A DNA stretch of 64,000 nt from Sutcliffiella horikoshii DSM 8719 (GTDB taxonomy: Bacteria; Bacillota; Bacilli; Bacillales; Bacillaceae_I): the NCBI GenBank assembly GCA_001648575.1, contig LQXN01000067.1, positions 124,001 to 188,000 of the forward strand, read 5' to 3'. Every line of letters starts with the position of its first letter. The stretch's first letter is position 1. Positions 45,613 through 54,131 of the stretch are shown one piece after another. The position numbers and the translations under genes were made by a program. Under the pieces are notes generated by a model that was not told the origin of the DNA, made no database searches, and saw only the letters and a list, made by a program, of their open reading frames with translations.

Positions 45613-46485
45613 TTATAAGGATTTTAAAAGTGCAGTTAAAGCAATTCTTTCCTCTTCACTCAAGGGAACCAAAGGTAACCTGACTCCGCCTACATCCATC
45701 CCTTTTATTTGAAGGGCGGTTTTAACAGGGGATGGACTTGGTGCACTGAATAAGCCTTTCATGATTGGGAGTAACACTTGGTGTTGTTTCGCTGCATGTG
45801 TATACTCTCCTGACTCAAACGAACGAATCATTGCTTGCATTTCATTTCCTAATACATGAGATGCAACGGATACGACACCGTTCCCGCCAATGGATAACAC
45901 AGGAAGTGTCAGGCCATCATCCCCACTGTATAACACAAAGTCATCCGGAGTATTGGCGATTATCTCTGTCATCGCGTCCAAGTTCCCGCTAGCTTCTTTC
46001 ATAGCAATAATATTTTCCACTTCAGACAAACGAACTATCGTATCCACAGACATGTTAACGACAGAACGTCCTGGTATGTTATAGAGCATGACCGGCAGGG
46101 ATGTTTCAGCAGCAATTGCTTTAAAGTGCTGATACAGACCTTCTTGACTAGGTTTGCTGTAGTAAGGAGCAACCAGCATGATGGCATCCACTCCGATTGC
46201 TTCCGCCTTTTTAGTCAAGTCTATGGAAGCTCGTGTATTATTGCTTCCTGTTCCAGCGACAACCGGAATCCGCCCGTCAACGATTTTGACTACATGTGAG
46301 AAGAGAGCAAGTTTCTCCTCAGTGGAAAGAGTAGGGGATTCTCCAGTTGTGCCTGCTACAACAAGGGAATCCGTCCCATTCTTAATGAGATAATTAATCA
46401 ATTGAGTTGTTTTGTCAAAGTCAATATTGCCTTTATTATCAAAAGGTGTCACCATAGCTGTTGACACTTTGCCAAAGTTAATCAT
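45613..46485 (-). CDS. dapA: 4-hydroxy-tetrahydrodipicolinate synthase
   Basis: 290 residues, TIM barrel. Condenses pyruvate with aspartate semialdehyde to form the precursor of lysine, diaminopimelate and dipicolinate. Motifs are VAGTTGESPTLSTEEK (about 43-58), catalytic Tyr in LYNIPGRSVVN (about 134-144), Schiff-base lysine in NIIAMKEASGN (about 158-168) and GGNGVVSVASHV. AAGGAGAGAAAAAAGTAC precedes the ATG. It overlaps the end of dapG by 8 bp. The product feeds SpoVFAB, encoded upstream in the same cluster. Confidence 0.97.
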   Translation of the reverse strand: MINFGKVSTAMVTPFDNKGNIDFDKTTQLINYLIKNGTDSLVVAGTTGESPTLSTEEKLALFSHVVKIVDGRIPVVAGTGSNNTRASIDLTKKAEAIGVDAIMLVAPYYSKPSQEGLYQHFKAIAAETSLPVMLYNIPGRSVVNMSVDTIVRLSEVENIIAMKEASGNLDAMTEIIANTPDDFVLYSGDDGLTLPVLSIGGNGVVSVASHVLGNEMQAMIRSFESGEYTHAAKQHQVLLPIMKGLFSAPSPSPVKTALQIKGMDVGGVRLPLVPLSEEERIALTALLKSL

Positions 46486-47749
46486 GTACTTTTTTCTCTC
46501 CTTCTTCTGTGATTGGATGTAGGATCGTTACTTGTTTTCTAGCGAGATTGAAGGCTTTGTGTAAAGCGTTCACTGCACGTATCATATCTTCCTGTTTGAC
46601 CAGCACCCAGATTGTCGTGTGACTGTCAGCCGATTGCAGTATTTGTATACCAAGCTCTGAGAGCGCCGTTACAATTTTAGAGGTGACCCCAGGCACCCCT
46701 GTCATCCCTGCTCCTACAGTTGCGACTTTTGCACAATGACGGTTGACTTTTGGATCATATCCCAATTTTTTCAGAACTTCTATCGCTTTTTCACTCATTT
46801 CATCTGTAACCGTATACACAACGCTTGTCGGAGAAATGTTGAAAAAGTCGACACTGATCTGCTCATTGGCCATCGCCCGGAATACTTCTGTCTGAATCCC
46901 GTAATCCCCTTCCTTTGCAAACACCTTTATCTGTGTCACATTAGGGACATGGGCAATTCCAGTAATCAAGCGGTCCTTAACATCTGCACCTTTTCCCATT
47001 CTATCCAGAGAAGTTACAAGGGTACCGGTTGAATTGGAATAAGTAGACCTTATCCTTATAGGGATTTTGGATTGCATGGCAATTTCAACGGCACGTGGAT
47101 GTATGACTTTTGCCCCTTGATAAGCCATATTACAAATTTCATTGTAGCTGACAACAGGTAAAGGAGAAGCATCTTTCACGATTCTAGGGTCTGCTGTCAT
47201 GACTCCTTCAACATCTGTAAAAATATCAATCCATTCCGCTTGAATGGCCGCACCTAAAGCAGCTGCAGATGTATCACTTCCTCCGCGTCCAATCGTACAT
47301 ATATCCCCACTCTTTGTTTCACCTTGGAAGCCTGCAACTACAACTACTTGGTGTAATTTTATCATTTCTAGAAGCCTATCACACTTCATTTCTATTATAC
47401 GTGCGTTTGTATGGTCATTATTGGTACGGAACCCTGCCTGAGGACCATTAAGTGCGGTTGCACTAATTCCATGCTTTAGTAAAAGATTACTGAAAACAAT
47501 GGAAGAGATGATTTCTCCACAAGATAACAGCATATCAATTTCACGCTTTGTGACATATTTCTCTTCAGCCTCGACCAAGTTGAGGAGTGTATCGGTCGCA
47601 TAGGGTTCCCCTTTTCTACCCATTGCTGATACCACGACGACCACTTTATATCCTTCACCGACAGCTTTTTTTATATGTTTAACTGCAGCAAGCCTGCTTG
47701 CCTCATCTCTAACTGAAGTACCACCAAACTTTTGAACGATTATTTTCAT
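46478..47749 (-). CDS. dapG: Aspartokinase I (diaminopimelate-sensitive type)
   Basis: 423 residues from MKIIVQKFGGTSVRDEASR, preceded by GAGGTG; the longer frame begins five codons earlier over the ribosome site. Phosphorylates aspartate, the first step to lysine, threonine, methionine and dipicolinate. N-terminal kinase domain (VQKFGGTSV; FQGETKSGDICTIGRGGSDT; DVEGVMTADPRIV) and two C-terminal ACT domains (about 260-405). The position in asd-dapG-dapA matches the B. subtilis DapG isozyme, which is inhibited by meso-diaminopimelate; the effector here is inferred from synteny. Confidence 0.95.
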   Translation of the reverse strand: MKIIVQKFGGTSVRDEASRLAAVKHIKKAVGEGYKVVVVVSAMGRKGEPYATDTLLNLVEAEEKYVTKREIDMLLSCGEIISSIVFSNLLLKHGISATALNGPQAGFRTNNDHTNARIIEMKCDRLLEMIKLHQVVVVAGFQGETKSGDICTIGRGGSDTSAAALGAAIQAEWIDIFTDVEGVMTADPRIVKDASPLPVVSYNEICNMAYQGAKVIHPRAVEIAMQSKIPIRIRSTYSNSTGTLVTSLDRMGKGADVKDRLITGIAHVPNVTQIKVFAKEGDYGIQTEVFRAMANEQISVDFFNISPTSVVYTVTDEMSEKAIEVLKKLGYDPKVNRHCAKVATVGAGMTGVPGVTSKIVTALSELGIQILQSADSHTTIWVLVKQEDMIRAVNALHKAFNLARKQVTILHPITEEGEKKVHD

Positions 47750-47886
47750 ATTTTGACACCTCATCGCGGTTTAGAACATCCTTAATACATACGAAAGATG
47801 TGTTGAAAATAGTACCAGCCCTTCTGGAATGATACACCCCGTTCAAGATTGGAGTTTGACGGAATCAAAAAGACAGCCGAAAAGAA

Positions 47887-47906
47887 AAGGTCTTTTTAGA
47901 GACCTT
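47887..47906 (-). terminator. Weak hairpin between asd and dapG
   Basis: AAGGTC-N8-GACCTT, only 6 bp, followed on the minus strand by TTCTTTTC. It may attenuate read-through from asd. Nothing else is recognisable in 47750-47977. Confidence 0.5.
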
Positions 47907-47977
47907 ATTTTTGTAGACAATATAACTCATAAAATTTTTGTTTCTATTGTTTACAAACGTCTTTCTTTCCTGGATAA

Positions 47978-49021
47978 TTATTGGCTGATTACCCCAAGTT
48001 TTACTAGGCTTTCTGCGATTTGCACAGAATTCCATGCCGCACCTTTTAGCAGATTATCGGATACAACCCAAAGGTGGAATCCTTTTTTGTTGTCAAGATC
48101 CTGTCTGATTCTTCCCACAAATACATAGTTGGATCCAACACAATCTGCTGGCATCGGGTAGACTTGTTCTTCCGGTTTATCTTGCAGTACGACACCAGGA
48201 GCATTTTCCAACAAACTTCTAATATCTTGAACAGTCACATTTTCGTCTTCTACTTCAATATATACAGACTCGGAATGTCCTGTTACAACTGGAAGTCGTA
48301 CACATGTTGCTGCAACCTGCAATTTCTGGTCGTGCATGATTTTTTTCGTTTCATTGATCATTTTCAGCTCTTCAAAAGTAAATCCATTGTCTTCAAATTT
48401 ATCAATCTGAGGAATGGCATTGAAAGCAATTTGATAATGTTTCTTGTCTCCTTTAACAGGAAGAATACTAGGAGTGAACGCTTCTTTATTCAAAATCGCT
48501 TGTGATTGGGATTCAAGTTCATCAATAGCAGCTGCACCTGCACCTGATACTGCTTGATAGGTGCTGACAATAATCTTGTTCAACCCATAAGATTTACGGA
48601 TTGGTTCCAATGCGACCACCATTTGGATCGTAGAACAATTAGGGTTGGCGATAATTCCATTATGGGATTTTATATCTTCTTCATTGACTTCCGGAACGAC
48701 TAAAGGAACATTCGGGTCCATACGGAAATAGCTCGTGTTATCTACAACAATGGCTCCTCGCTTTGCTGCTTCTGGTGCCAGTTCCTTGGATACACTTCCC
48801 CCTGCACTGAATAATGCTATATGAACACCCTCAAATTTATCAGGTGTCGCGACTTCGACTGTAACTTCCACACCTTTAAAAAGGACCTTTTTACCTGCAG
48901 AGCGCTCCGAAGATAATAGTGTAAGCTTCTTTACCGGAAAGTCTCTTTCTTCTAATGTATGAAGCATCTGTTGTCCTACTGCTCCAGTTGCACCAACTAC
49001 TGCTACATGTAAACCACTCAT
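47978..49021 (-). CDS. asd: Aspartate-semialdehyde dehydrogenase
   Basis: 347 residues. Reduces aspartyl phosphate to aspartate semialdehyde with NADPH. N-terminal [20 protein letters not shown] (about 6-25) is the nucleotide site; the catalytic cysteine is in [16 protein letters not shown] (about 124-139), and [17 protein letters not shown] follows. GAGAGGTGCTTAATAG precedes the ATG. It sits between the dipicolinate synthase genes and the aspartokinase gene, so one cluster covers aspartate to dipicolinate. Confidence 0.97.
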   Translation of the reverse strand: MSGLHVAVVGATGAVGQQMLHTLEERDFPVKKLTLLSSERSAGKKVLFKGVEVTVEVATPDKFEGVHIALFSAGGSVSKELAPEAAKRGAIVVDNTSYFRMDPNVPLVVPEVNEEDIKSHNGIIANPNCSTIQMVVALEPIRKSYGLNKIIVSTYQAVSGAGAAAIDELESQSQAILNKEAFTPSILPVKGDKKHYQIAFNAIPQIDKFEDNGFTFEELKMINETKKIMHDQKLQVAATCVRLPVVTGHSESVYIEVEDENVTVQDIRSLLENAPGVVLQDKPEEQVYPMPADCVGSNYVFVGRIRQDLDNKKGFHLWVVSDNLLKGAAWNSVQIAESLVKLGVISQ

Positions 49022-49089
49022 CTATTAAGCACCTCTCAAATATTAATTTAACTCATAATTTTTTATTTTAACATATTACTGAAATAAAG

Positions 49090-49120
49090 AAGAGAAGAAA
49101 TTCTTACTTTTCTTCTCTTC
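49090..49120 (-). terminator. Hairpin between spoVFB and asd
   Basis: AAGAGAAGAAA and TTTTCTTCTCTT form an A/T/G-rich stem of about 11 bp, followed on the minus strand by CTTTATTTC. It may separate the sporulation genes from asd, which also needs vegetative expression. Confidence 0.5.
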
Positions 49121-49132
49121 CAGGTAATATTG

Positions 49133-49732
49133 TTATAAATCGTCTTTATATCTTTCTACAATAACTGGTTGAATTTGTTTGTGTTCTAAAGCTTGCAGTA
49201 CTGTCGGCATTAACATGCCCATTCTGGCAACCATGGAATTTGGTTTTTTATCAGGGGCATCTTGCCCGTATGGGATAAAATATATATTCTTTGTCGCCAT
49301 CAGCCGCATTAAATTCAGTCCATTTAAACCCAAAGCATCATTTGTTGATATTCCCAAGACGACAGGATTATGGTTTCTTAATGTAGCCTTTGCAGCCATC
49401 AATACCGGGGAATCAGTCAAGGCGTTTGCCAACTTGCTCATTGAATTACCTGTCAAAGGTGCGATTATCATACAATCCAATGGAATCTTGGGACCAAGCG
49501 GCTCTGCTTTAACAATTGAATCAATCACTTTATGACCTGTCATGTCTTCGATCAGCTTGATCCATTCCTCACCCTGCCCAAATCTTGTGTTGGTGTTTTG
49601 AACGGTGGAAGTTACTACTGGACGTACCTCCGCACCAGCATCAAGCAGCTTTTGAAGTTCAGGAATGACAGCCTCATACGTACAATGAGATCCAGTCAAT
49701 CCGAATCCTAAACGTTTGCCTTTTAATTGCAT
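49133..49732 (-). CDS. spoVFB: Dipicolinate synthase subunit B
   Basis: 199 residues, flavoprotein-like (phosphopantothenoylcysteine decarboxylase fold): LGFGLTGSHCTYEAVIPELQ (about 8-27), IIAPLTGNSMSKLANALTDS, GISTNDALGLNG. With SpoVFA it makes dipicolinic acid in the mother cell for export into the spore core. AAGGAGAATTAAACATG gives the start, 2 bp after the spoVFA stop codon, indicating translational coupling. Confidence 0.95.
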   Translation of the reverse strand: MQLKGKRLGFGLTGSHCTYEAVIPELQKLLDAGAEVRPVVTSTVQNTNTRFGQGEEWIKLIEDMTGHKVIDSIVKAEPLGPKIPLDCMIIAPLTGNSMSKLANALTDSPVLMAAKATLRNHNPVVLGISTNDALGLNGLNLMRLMATKNIYFIPYGQDAPDKKPNSMVARMGMLMPTVLQALEHKQIQPVIVERYKDDL

Positions 49733-49734
49733 GT

Positions 49735-50631
49735 TTAATTCTCCTTTCTCCCTTCCATTTCCTCTTTAAGTAATTGTGCCAACACGTTAGCCACTATCTG
49801 TCCAGCCGTTTTAGGAGCGACAATCCCTGGAAGCCCTGGAGCTAATAGCGCTTTAATCCCTCTTTTCTCGGCATAGCGAAAATCGGTGCCTCCAGGTTTC
49901 GATGCCAAGTCGATGATCAAAGTATTTACAGGCATTTTGGAAATCACATCAGAGGTAACGATTTGGTGAGGAATGGTATTAATACATACATCTACATCGG
50001 AAACATTCGATGGTAGTTCATCCAGATAAAATGGCGTGAGACCCATTTCAAAAATACGTGCAATGTGTTCGGATTTCCTTGCACCAACACGGACATTCGC
50101 TCCGAGTGCCGAGAAAGTCCGGGCGACACTCATCCCTACTCTCCCTAATCCCAAAACAGCCACTTTAGAATTATGGATGGTAATATCCGTATGTTGAATG
50201 ACCATCATTATTGTGCCTTCCACTGTAGGAATGGCATTATAGATGGCCACATCATCCCTTTCAAACAATTGAACTAATTTTCTACCCGTATCCGCTACCA
50301 ATTGATTCAAATAGGCATTGGTAATACCTGAATAAATGGTACAATGCTTCGGAGTGTTGTTAACAATCTCCTCTGTCAGCACAATCTTTTCGTTTGAAAA
50401 AATTGTGTCCACCTGACCTTCCAGGTTCGTACCCGGTACCGGAAGGATGATGGCACTGACTGTAGTGAAGTCAACTTCACTCAACTGCTCTTTAGAAGCA
50501 CCTGTAAAACCGTGGTCCAATTGATCAAATCCTATAAGCGAAAGCTTTGCGTCAAGCTCTATAAGCTTACGTATCACTTCCAGCTGCCTTGCATCACCGC
50601 CAATGACAGCTATGTGCAAACCGGTCAGCAT
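49735..50631 (-). CDS. spoVFA: Dipicolinate synthase subunit A
   Basis: 298 residues. N-terminal domain MLTGLHIAVIGGDARQLEVI and C-terminal Rossmann domain VAVLGLGRVGMSVARTFSAL (about 157-176), binding NADPH to oxidise tetrahydrodipicolinate. Ending motifs are KALLAPGLPGIVAPKTAGQI. AGAAGGTGAACAATTTATG marks the start. First gene of the spoVFAB-asd-dapG-dapA cluster, with a sigma-K type promoter about 65 bp upstream, in keeping with late mother-cell expression. Confidence 0.95.
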   Translation of the reverse strand: MLTGLHIAVIGGDARQLEVIRKLIELDAKLSLIGFDQLDHGFTGASKEQLSEVDFTTVSAIILPVPGTNLEGQVDTIFSNEKIVLTEEIVNNTPKHCTIYSGITNAYLNQLVADTGRKLVQLFERDDVAIYNAIPTVEGTIMMVIQHTDITIHNSKVAVLGLGRVGMSVARTFSALGANVRVGARKSEHIARIFEMGLTPFYLDELPSNVSDVDVCINTIPHQIVTSDVISKMPVNTLIIDLASKPGGTDFRYAEKRGIKALLAPGLPGIVAPKTAGQIVANVLAQLLKEEMEGRKEN

Positions 50632-50696
50632 AAATTGTTCACCTTCTTCTACTTCGTGAAAGTTTGTAAATCTGGCTCATGTTTTTCTTACTTCCA

Positions 50697-50724
50697 CATC
50701 TTATGTAATCCAAGGAAAATCTGT
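50697..50724 (-). promoter_or_regulatory. Sigma-K-like promoter of spoVFA
   Basis: On the minus strand AC, exactly 17 bp, then CATAAGATG. This matches AC-N17-CATANNNTA except the final base, the same deviation as in the cotE P2 candidate. The 10-mer CTGTGCTTAT occurs twice just upstream (50721-50730 and 50733-50742, plus strand). From 50743 to 50883 nothing else is recognised. Confidence 0.6.
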
Positions 50725-50883
50725 GCTTATTCCTGTGCTTATATCGGGGGAGAAGGGGAAGAGTTAAAGAATTGGTGGTGGAATTTTCAGGCGGTTGGAC
50801 TTTTTTATGGCTTTTGTTTTGGGGTATATCACAGAGGATCTCATTCGCTCGGGCGAGTATTGATTTAAGCTTCCGTAGCACTT

Positions 50884-51384
50884 CTATGACACGCGTTTTC
50901 CTCTCCCGCTATCAATTTCGCGTTTCATTCCAGTTCTATGACACACGTTTTCCCCTCTCGCTACCATTTTCGCGTTCCATTCCACCTCTATGACACACGT
51001 TTTACCCTCTCGCTCCCATTTTCGCGTTCCATTCCAGCTCTATGACACACGTTTTACCCTCCCCCTCCCGCTACCAGTTTCGCGTTCCATTCAACCTCTA
51101 TGACACGCGTTTTCCCCTCCCGCTCCCATTTTCGCGTTCCATTCCACCTCTATGACACACGTTTCCCCCTCCCGCTCCCATTTTCGCGTTCCATTCCACC
51201 TCTATGACACACGTATTCCCCTCCCGCTCCCATTTTCGCGTTCCATTCCACCTCTATGACCCACGTTTCCCCCTCTCACTCCCAATTTCGCGTTCCATTG
51301 AACCCCTATGACACACGTTTCCCCCTCTCACTCCCATTTTTGCGTTCCATTCCACCCCTATGACACACGTTTTCCCCTCCCGCT
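50884..51384. repeat. Tandem array of 52-bp repeats (nine units plus a partial)
   Basis: CTATGAC recurs at 50884, 50936, 50988, 51040, 51098, 51150, 51202, 51254, 51306 and 51358: spacing is 52 bp each time except one of 58 bp, caused by an extra CCCCTC-type hexamer. Each unit reads roughly CTATGACACACGTTTT, CCCCTCCCGCTCCC, ATTTTCGCGTTCCATT and CCACCT. The plus strand is strongly pyrimidine-rich. No unique spacers are present, and 52 bp is not a codon multiple, so it is neither a CRISPR array nor coding. Confidence 0.95.
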
Positions 51385-51391
51385 TCATAAG

Positions 51392-51420
51392 AAAAGACCT
51401 GGCACGACGCCAAGTCTTTT
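51392..51420 (-). terminator. Rho-independent terminator of ymxH
   Basis: On the minus strand AAAAGACTTGGC-GTCGT-GCCAGGTCTTTT, a 12-bp stem with one G-T pair, followed by CTTATG. It overlaps the ymxH stop and stops transcription before the tandem repeat array. Confidence 0.88.
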
Positions 51421-51665
51421 TACTCTCCCTCATCTGGTATATCAATAATAATCATATCTGTTCCAATTTTCTTGATATGGTTCCACGGGACACGAATATC
51501 GCTGCCTTCTTTTTTCAAGCCAAACCATTTCAGTGACGGGATAATGAGTGATCGGATCTCCCCTGTATTCTCATTTATTTCCAAGTCGGTATGTCCTAGT
51601 ATCCCTAACCGCTCCGCCCGTTTAACATCTACAATTTCCTTGCCGCTCATTTCACTTAACCTCAT
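51420..51665 (-). CDS. ymxH: YlmC/YmxH-family PRC-barrel protein
   Basis: 81 residues from MRLSEMSGKEIVDVKRAERL, preceded by GGGAGGTGTTTTT. PRC-barrel fold: ILGHTDLEINENTGEIRSLI and IRVPWNHIKKIGTDMIIIDI. The family is conserved in spore formers and annotated as sporulation-associated, with no known biochemical role. It lies downstream of ymxG as in B. subtilis, after a terminator. Confidence 0.9.
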   Translation of the reverse strand: MRLSEMSGKEIVDVKRAERLGILGHTDLEINENTGEIRSLIIPSLKWFGLKKEGSDIRVPWNHIKKIGTDMIIIDIPDEGE

Positions 51666-51703
51666 AAAAACACCTCCCGTATTATTTATATTAAGGAGTG
51701 TCC

Positions 51704-51734
51704 AAAAAAAAACCTGCCAATGAAAATTGGCAGG
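51704..51734 (-). terminator. Rho-independent terminator of ymxG
   Basis: CCTGCCAA-TGAAAA-TTGGCAGG, a perfect 8-bp stem, followed by nine T residues on the minus strand. Strong. Confidence 0.93.
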
Positions 51735-51747
51735 CATAATAATGGTT

Positions 51748-52989
51748 TTATTCTTTAATTGACTTCGGCATTTCACCGCTCGGGCTGATCAATGCCACAG
51801 AATAGTCATCAGTAAAAATCTTGGTTGCCAAGTCATTGACAGATTCTTCAGTGATGGTGTTGATTCTGTCAAGGATGTCATCAAGGGAACGGTGTCTGCC
51901 AAGCAGAAGCTCGTTCTTCCCATTACGACTCATACGGCTGTTCGTACTCTCAAGACTAAGCATCAGACTTCCCTTAATTTGTTCTTTGCTATTTACAAGC
52001 TCTTTTGTAGTGATGCCATCTCGCTTAAACGTTTCAAGAGTTTGTTGAATCGTATCAAATAGAAGGTCCAGCTGGTTGCTGCCTGTACCTCCATAGATGG
52101 TTAGCATCCCATTATCCTGGAATGTGGAATGATAGGAATAGACAGAGTATGCCAATCCCCTTTCCTCACGTACATCTTGGAATAGGCGGCTGCTCATGCT
52201 CCCACCAAGTACATTGTTCAGGACAATCAGATTATAGATATCTTTATCACCGATAGGGAGTCCGTCATAACCGATGCAAAGGTGTGCCTGTTCAGTCGTC
52301 TTCTTTTTCGCAATGCGTCCTGTTTCAAAGGAAGGCTTGACATAGTCACGCTTGGAATGACCGGTTTCATAGCTTCCAAAAAGCTCTTCGATTTCTTTGA
52401 CAAAAGAATCTTCGATATTGCCCGCAACAGAGATGACAACATTATCTGGTGTATAGGTTTCCTTCATATATTCACGAAGGGTGTTACCGTCAAACGCAGA
52501 TAAAGTATCCTCGGTTCCTAGAATCGGGTAGCCTAGTGGATGGTTCCCATAGGAAGCTCGAGCCAGTACATCATGAACGATGTCATCAGGTGCATCCTCA
52601 TACATCTTGATTTCTTCGTATACGACATTCTTTTCCTTTTTTAATTCCTCTTCGTCAAAAATCGAATGGAAAAACATGTCCGCGAGTACGCCCAGGGCAT
52701 AGGAAGAATGTTCATCCATTACCTTAGCATAGTAGCAAGTGTATTCCTTTGAGGTAAAAGCATTTACCTGCCCGCCGATGGAATCGAAAGCTTCAGCAAT
52801 TTCACGGGCATTTTTTGTTTCTGTTCCTTTGAAGAACATATGCTCTAGGAAATGGGAGACTCCATTATTACGGTTGTCTTCATTTCTTGAGCCGGTACCG
52901 ATCCACACTCCAATTGCAACAGAGCGGACATGCGGTATGTTTTCTAATACAATTCTTACTCCATTTGAGCATGTATGTTTAGTAAGCAA
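51748..52989 (-). CDS. ymxG: M16-family zinc protease YmxG (MlpA-like)
   Basis: 413 residues. Zinc motif HFLEHMFFKGTETKNARE (HFLEH, about 47-51) with the third ligand in KNVVYEEIKMYEDAPDD; the second M16 half contains LGGSMSSRLFQDVREERGLAY. Processing-peptidase-like; in B. subtilis the orthologue MlpA was reported to influence aprE expression. The start is ATG in TTGCTTACTAAACATA context: MLTKHTCSNGVRIVLE, with AGGAGGATTATCG upstream. It follows ylxY by 30 bp. Confidence 0.94.
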   Translation of the reverse strand: MLTKHTCSNGVRIVLENIPHVRSVAIGVWIGTGSRNEDNRNNGVSHFLEHMFFKGTETKNAREIAEAFDSIGGQVNAFTSKEYTCYYAKVMDEHSSYALGVLADMFFHSIFDEEELKKEKNVVYEEIKMYEDAPDDIVHDVLARASYGNHPLGYPILGTEDTLSAFDGNTLREYMKETYTPDNVVISVAGNIEDSFVKEIEELFGSYETGHSKRDYVKPSFETGRIAKKKTTEQAHLCIGYDGLPIGDKDIYNLIVLNNVLGGSMSSRLFQDVREERGLAYSVYSYHSTFQDNGMLTIYGGTGSNQLDLLFDTIQQTLETFKRDGITTKELVNSKEQIKGSLMLSLESTNSRMSRNGKNELLLGRHRSLDDILDRINTITEESVNDLATKIFTDDYSVALISPSGEMPKSIKE

Positions 52990-53019
52990 CGATAATCCTC
53001 CTATTCAAGTTTGCCAATT

Positions 53020-53985
53020 CTAGTTGTGATGAACGATTCTTTCTTCACTTAAAAGGGAAGAAACGGTTCCTAGTTCAAGTCCTTTTTCTTTAATGGAAAT
53101 GATAAGGGTTTCCAAGCTGTTTGCAGTTGATGGTGTAGGGTGCATGAGGACCATAGCGCCGGGATGGATTTTTTTCATCACCCTGTTGACAAGGACATCC
53201 GGTGTAGGCTTTTGCCAATCGATCGTATCCACACTCCACATAATCGTTCCCAACTCGAGCTCATGCGCAATATTTACAACCTCATCACGATAGCTGCCGC
53301 TTGGAGGGGCAAACCAGGTAACTTTATTCCCGGAAATCGCCTCTATGACTTCATTTGTTTTTATCAGCTGTTCCCTGACGGCAGTACTGCCCAACGTTTT
53401 CATATTCGGATGCGTATAGGAGTGGTTCCCCACTTCATGTCCTGCATCGATAATCATTTTGGCCATCGATGGATTTTCTTTCACCCATCTACCCTCCAGG
53501 AAAAAAGTTGCCTGAACACCGTGATTCTTCAATGTTTCGAGCATATCTGGAATGTGCTCATTCCCCCACGCTACATTGATTAAAAATGATGCCATCGGCT
53601 TTTCGGGATGTCCACGGTAGATTGGGGATGGGGGCAGATCTTGAAGGTGGGTGTTTGGCGGAATTTGCTTCATAACGAGCTTATCCTCATCAAAAACACC
53701 AGTTTTTTTCATATTTTTATAAGAGGCTTCTACATCCACTTTCAATCCGTTTAACCCTGGTTGAGCCTTCCATACTTTGTCTATTTTAGCATCTTGAGGT
53801 GCAATTTCAAATTCCGATGCTTTCTGCTCTATCTCCGTAAACAATGCATCTCGATTTTTGGTCACTTCAGCTATATCACTGGACAGAGCATCCTTGATAT
53901 CTCCTGGGAACGGGTGATACACCGTTTTATATGTAAAAAAAGCAATAATCACAAATGCCAACAGTTGAAACGTACTTCTCTTCAT
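53020..53985 (-). CDS. ylxY: Polysaccharide deacetylase family protein YlxY
   Basis: 321 residues from MKRSTFQLLAFVIIAFFTY, preceded by GGAAGGAGTGGGGC. An N-terminal hydrophobic helix (about 6-20) acts as a membrane anchor or signal. The NodB domain has FFLEGRWVKENP, GHEVGNHSYTHPNM (zinc His pair) and APPSGSYRDEVV, but the first catalytic motif, usually TFDDGP, reads INVAWGNEHI, with Asn and Gly in place of the Asp pair. YlxY proteins share this change, so activity on peptidoglycan is doubtful. Located between pnpA and ymxG, as in B. subtilis. Confidence 0.93.
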   Translation of the reverse strand: MKRSTFQLLAFVIIAFFTYKTVYHPFPGDIKDALSSDIAEVTKNRDALFTEIEQKASEFEIAPQDAKIDKVWKAQPGLNGLKVDVEASYKNMKKTGVFDEDKLVMKQIPPNTHLQDLPPSPIYRGHPEKPMASFLINVAWGNEHIPDMLETLKNHGVQATFFLEGRWVKENPSMAKMIIDAGHEVGNHSYTHPNMKTLGSTAVREQLIKTNEVIEAISGNKVTWFAPPSGSYRDEVVNIAHELELGTIMWSVDTIDWQKPTPDVLVNRVMKKIHPGAMVLMHPTPSTANSLETLIISIKEKGLELGTVSSLLSEERIVHHN

Positions 53986-54098
53986 TTTTGCCCCACTCCT
54001 TCCTACTTCAAATTTATGTAGGAATTGGACAAGGTAGAACAAAGAATAAAGCGGAAAAATACCCGTCCCACAGTATAATCACCTAGGGGCAGGTACCG

Positions 54099-54126
54099 CA
54101 AAAAGCCCGGCGGTCAAACCAGGCTT
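54099..54126 (-). terminator. Rho-independent terminator of pnpA
   Basis: On the minus strand AAGCCTGG...CCGGGCTT, an 8-bp stem with one G-T pair, followed by TTTGCGG. It lies 6 bp after the pnpA stop codon. Confidence 0.75.
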
Positions 54127-54131
54127 CGATA

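Noticed and set aside
47750-47977. Lysine riboswitch upstream of dapG
   Set aside because: The interval is too short and lacks the conserved lysine riboswitch core; only a weak hairpin is seen.
50884-51384. Possible CRISPR array
   Set aside because: The repeats are contiguous with no unique spacers, units vary throughout, and no cas gene is near.
50639-51445. Open reading frames on both strands running through the 52-bp repeats
   Set aside because: The unit length is not a multiple of three, so the frame changes each unit; there are no ribosome sites and the peptides are low-complexity.
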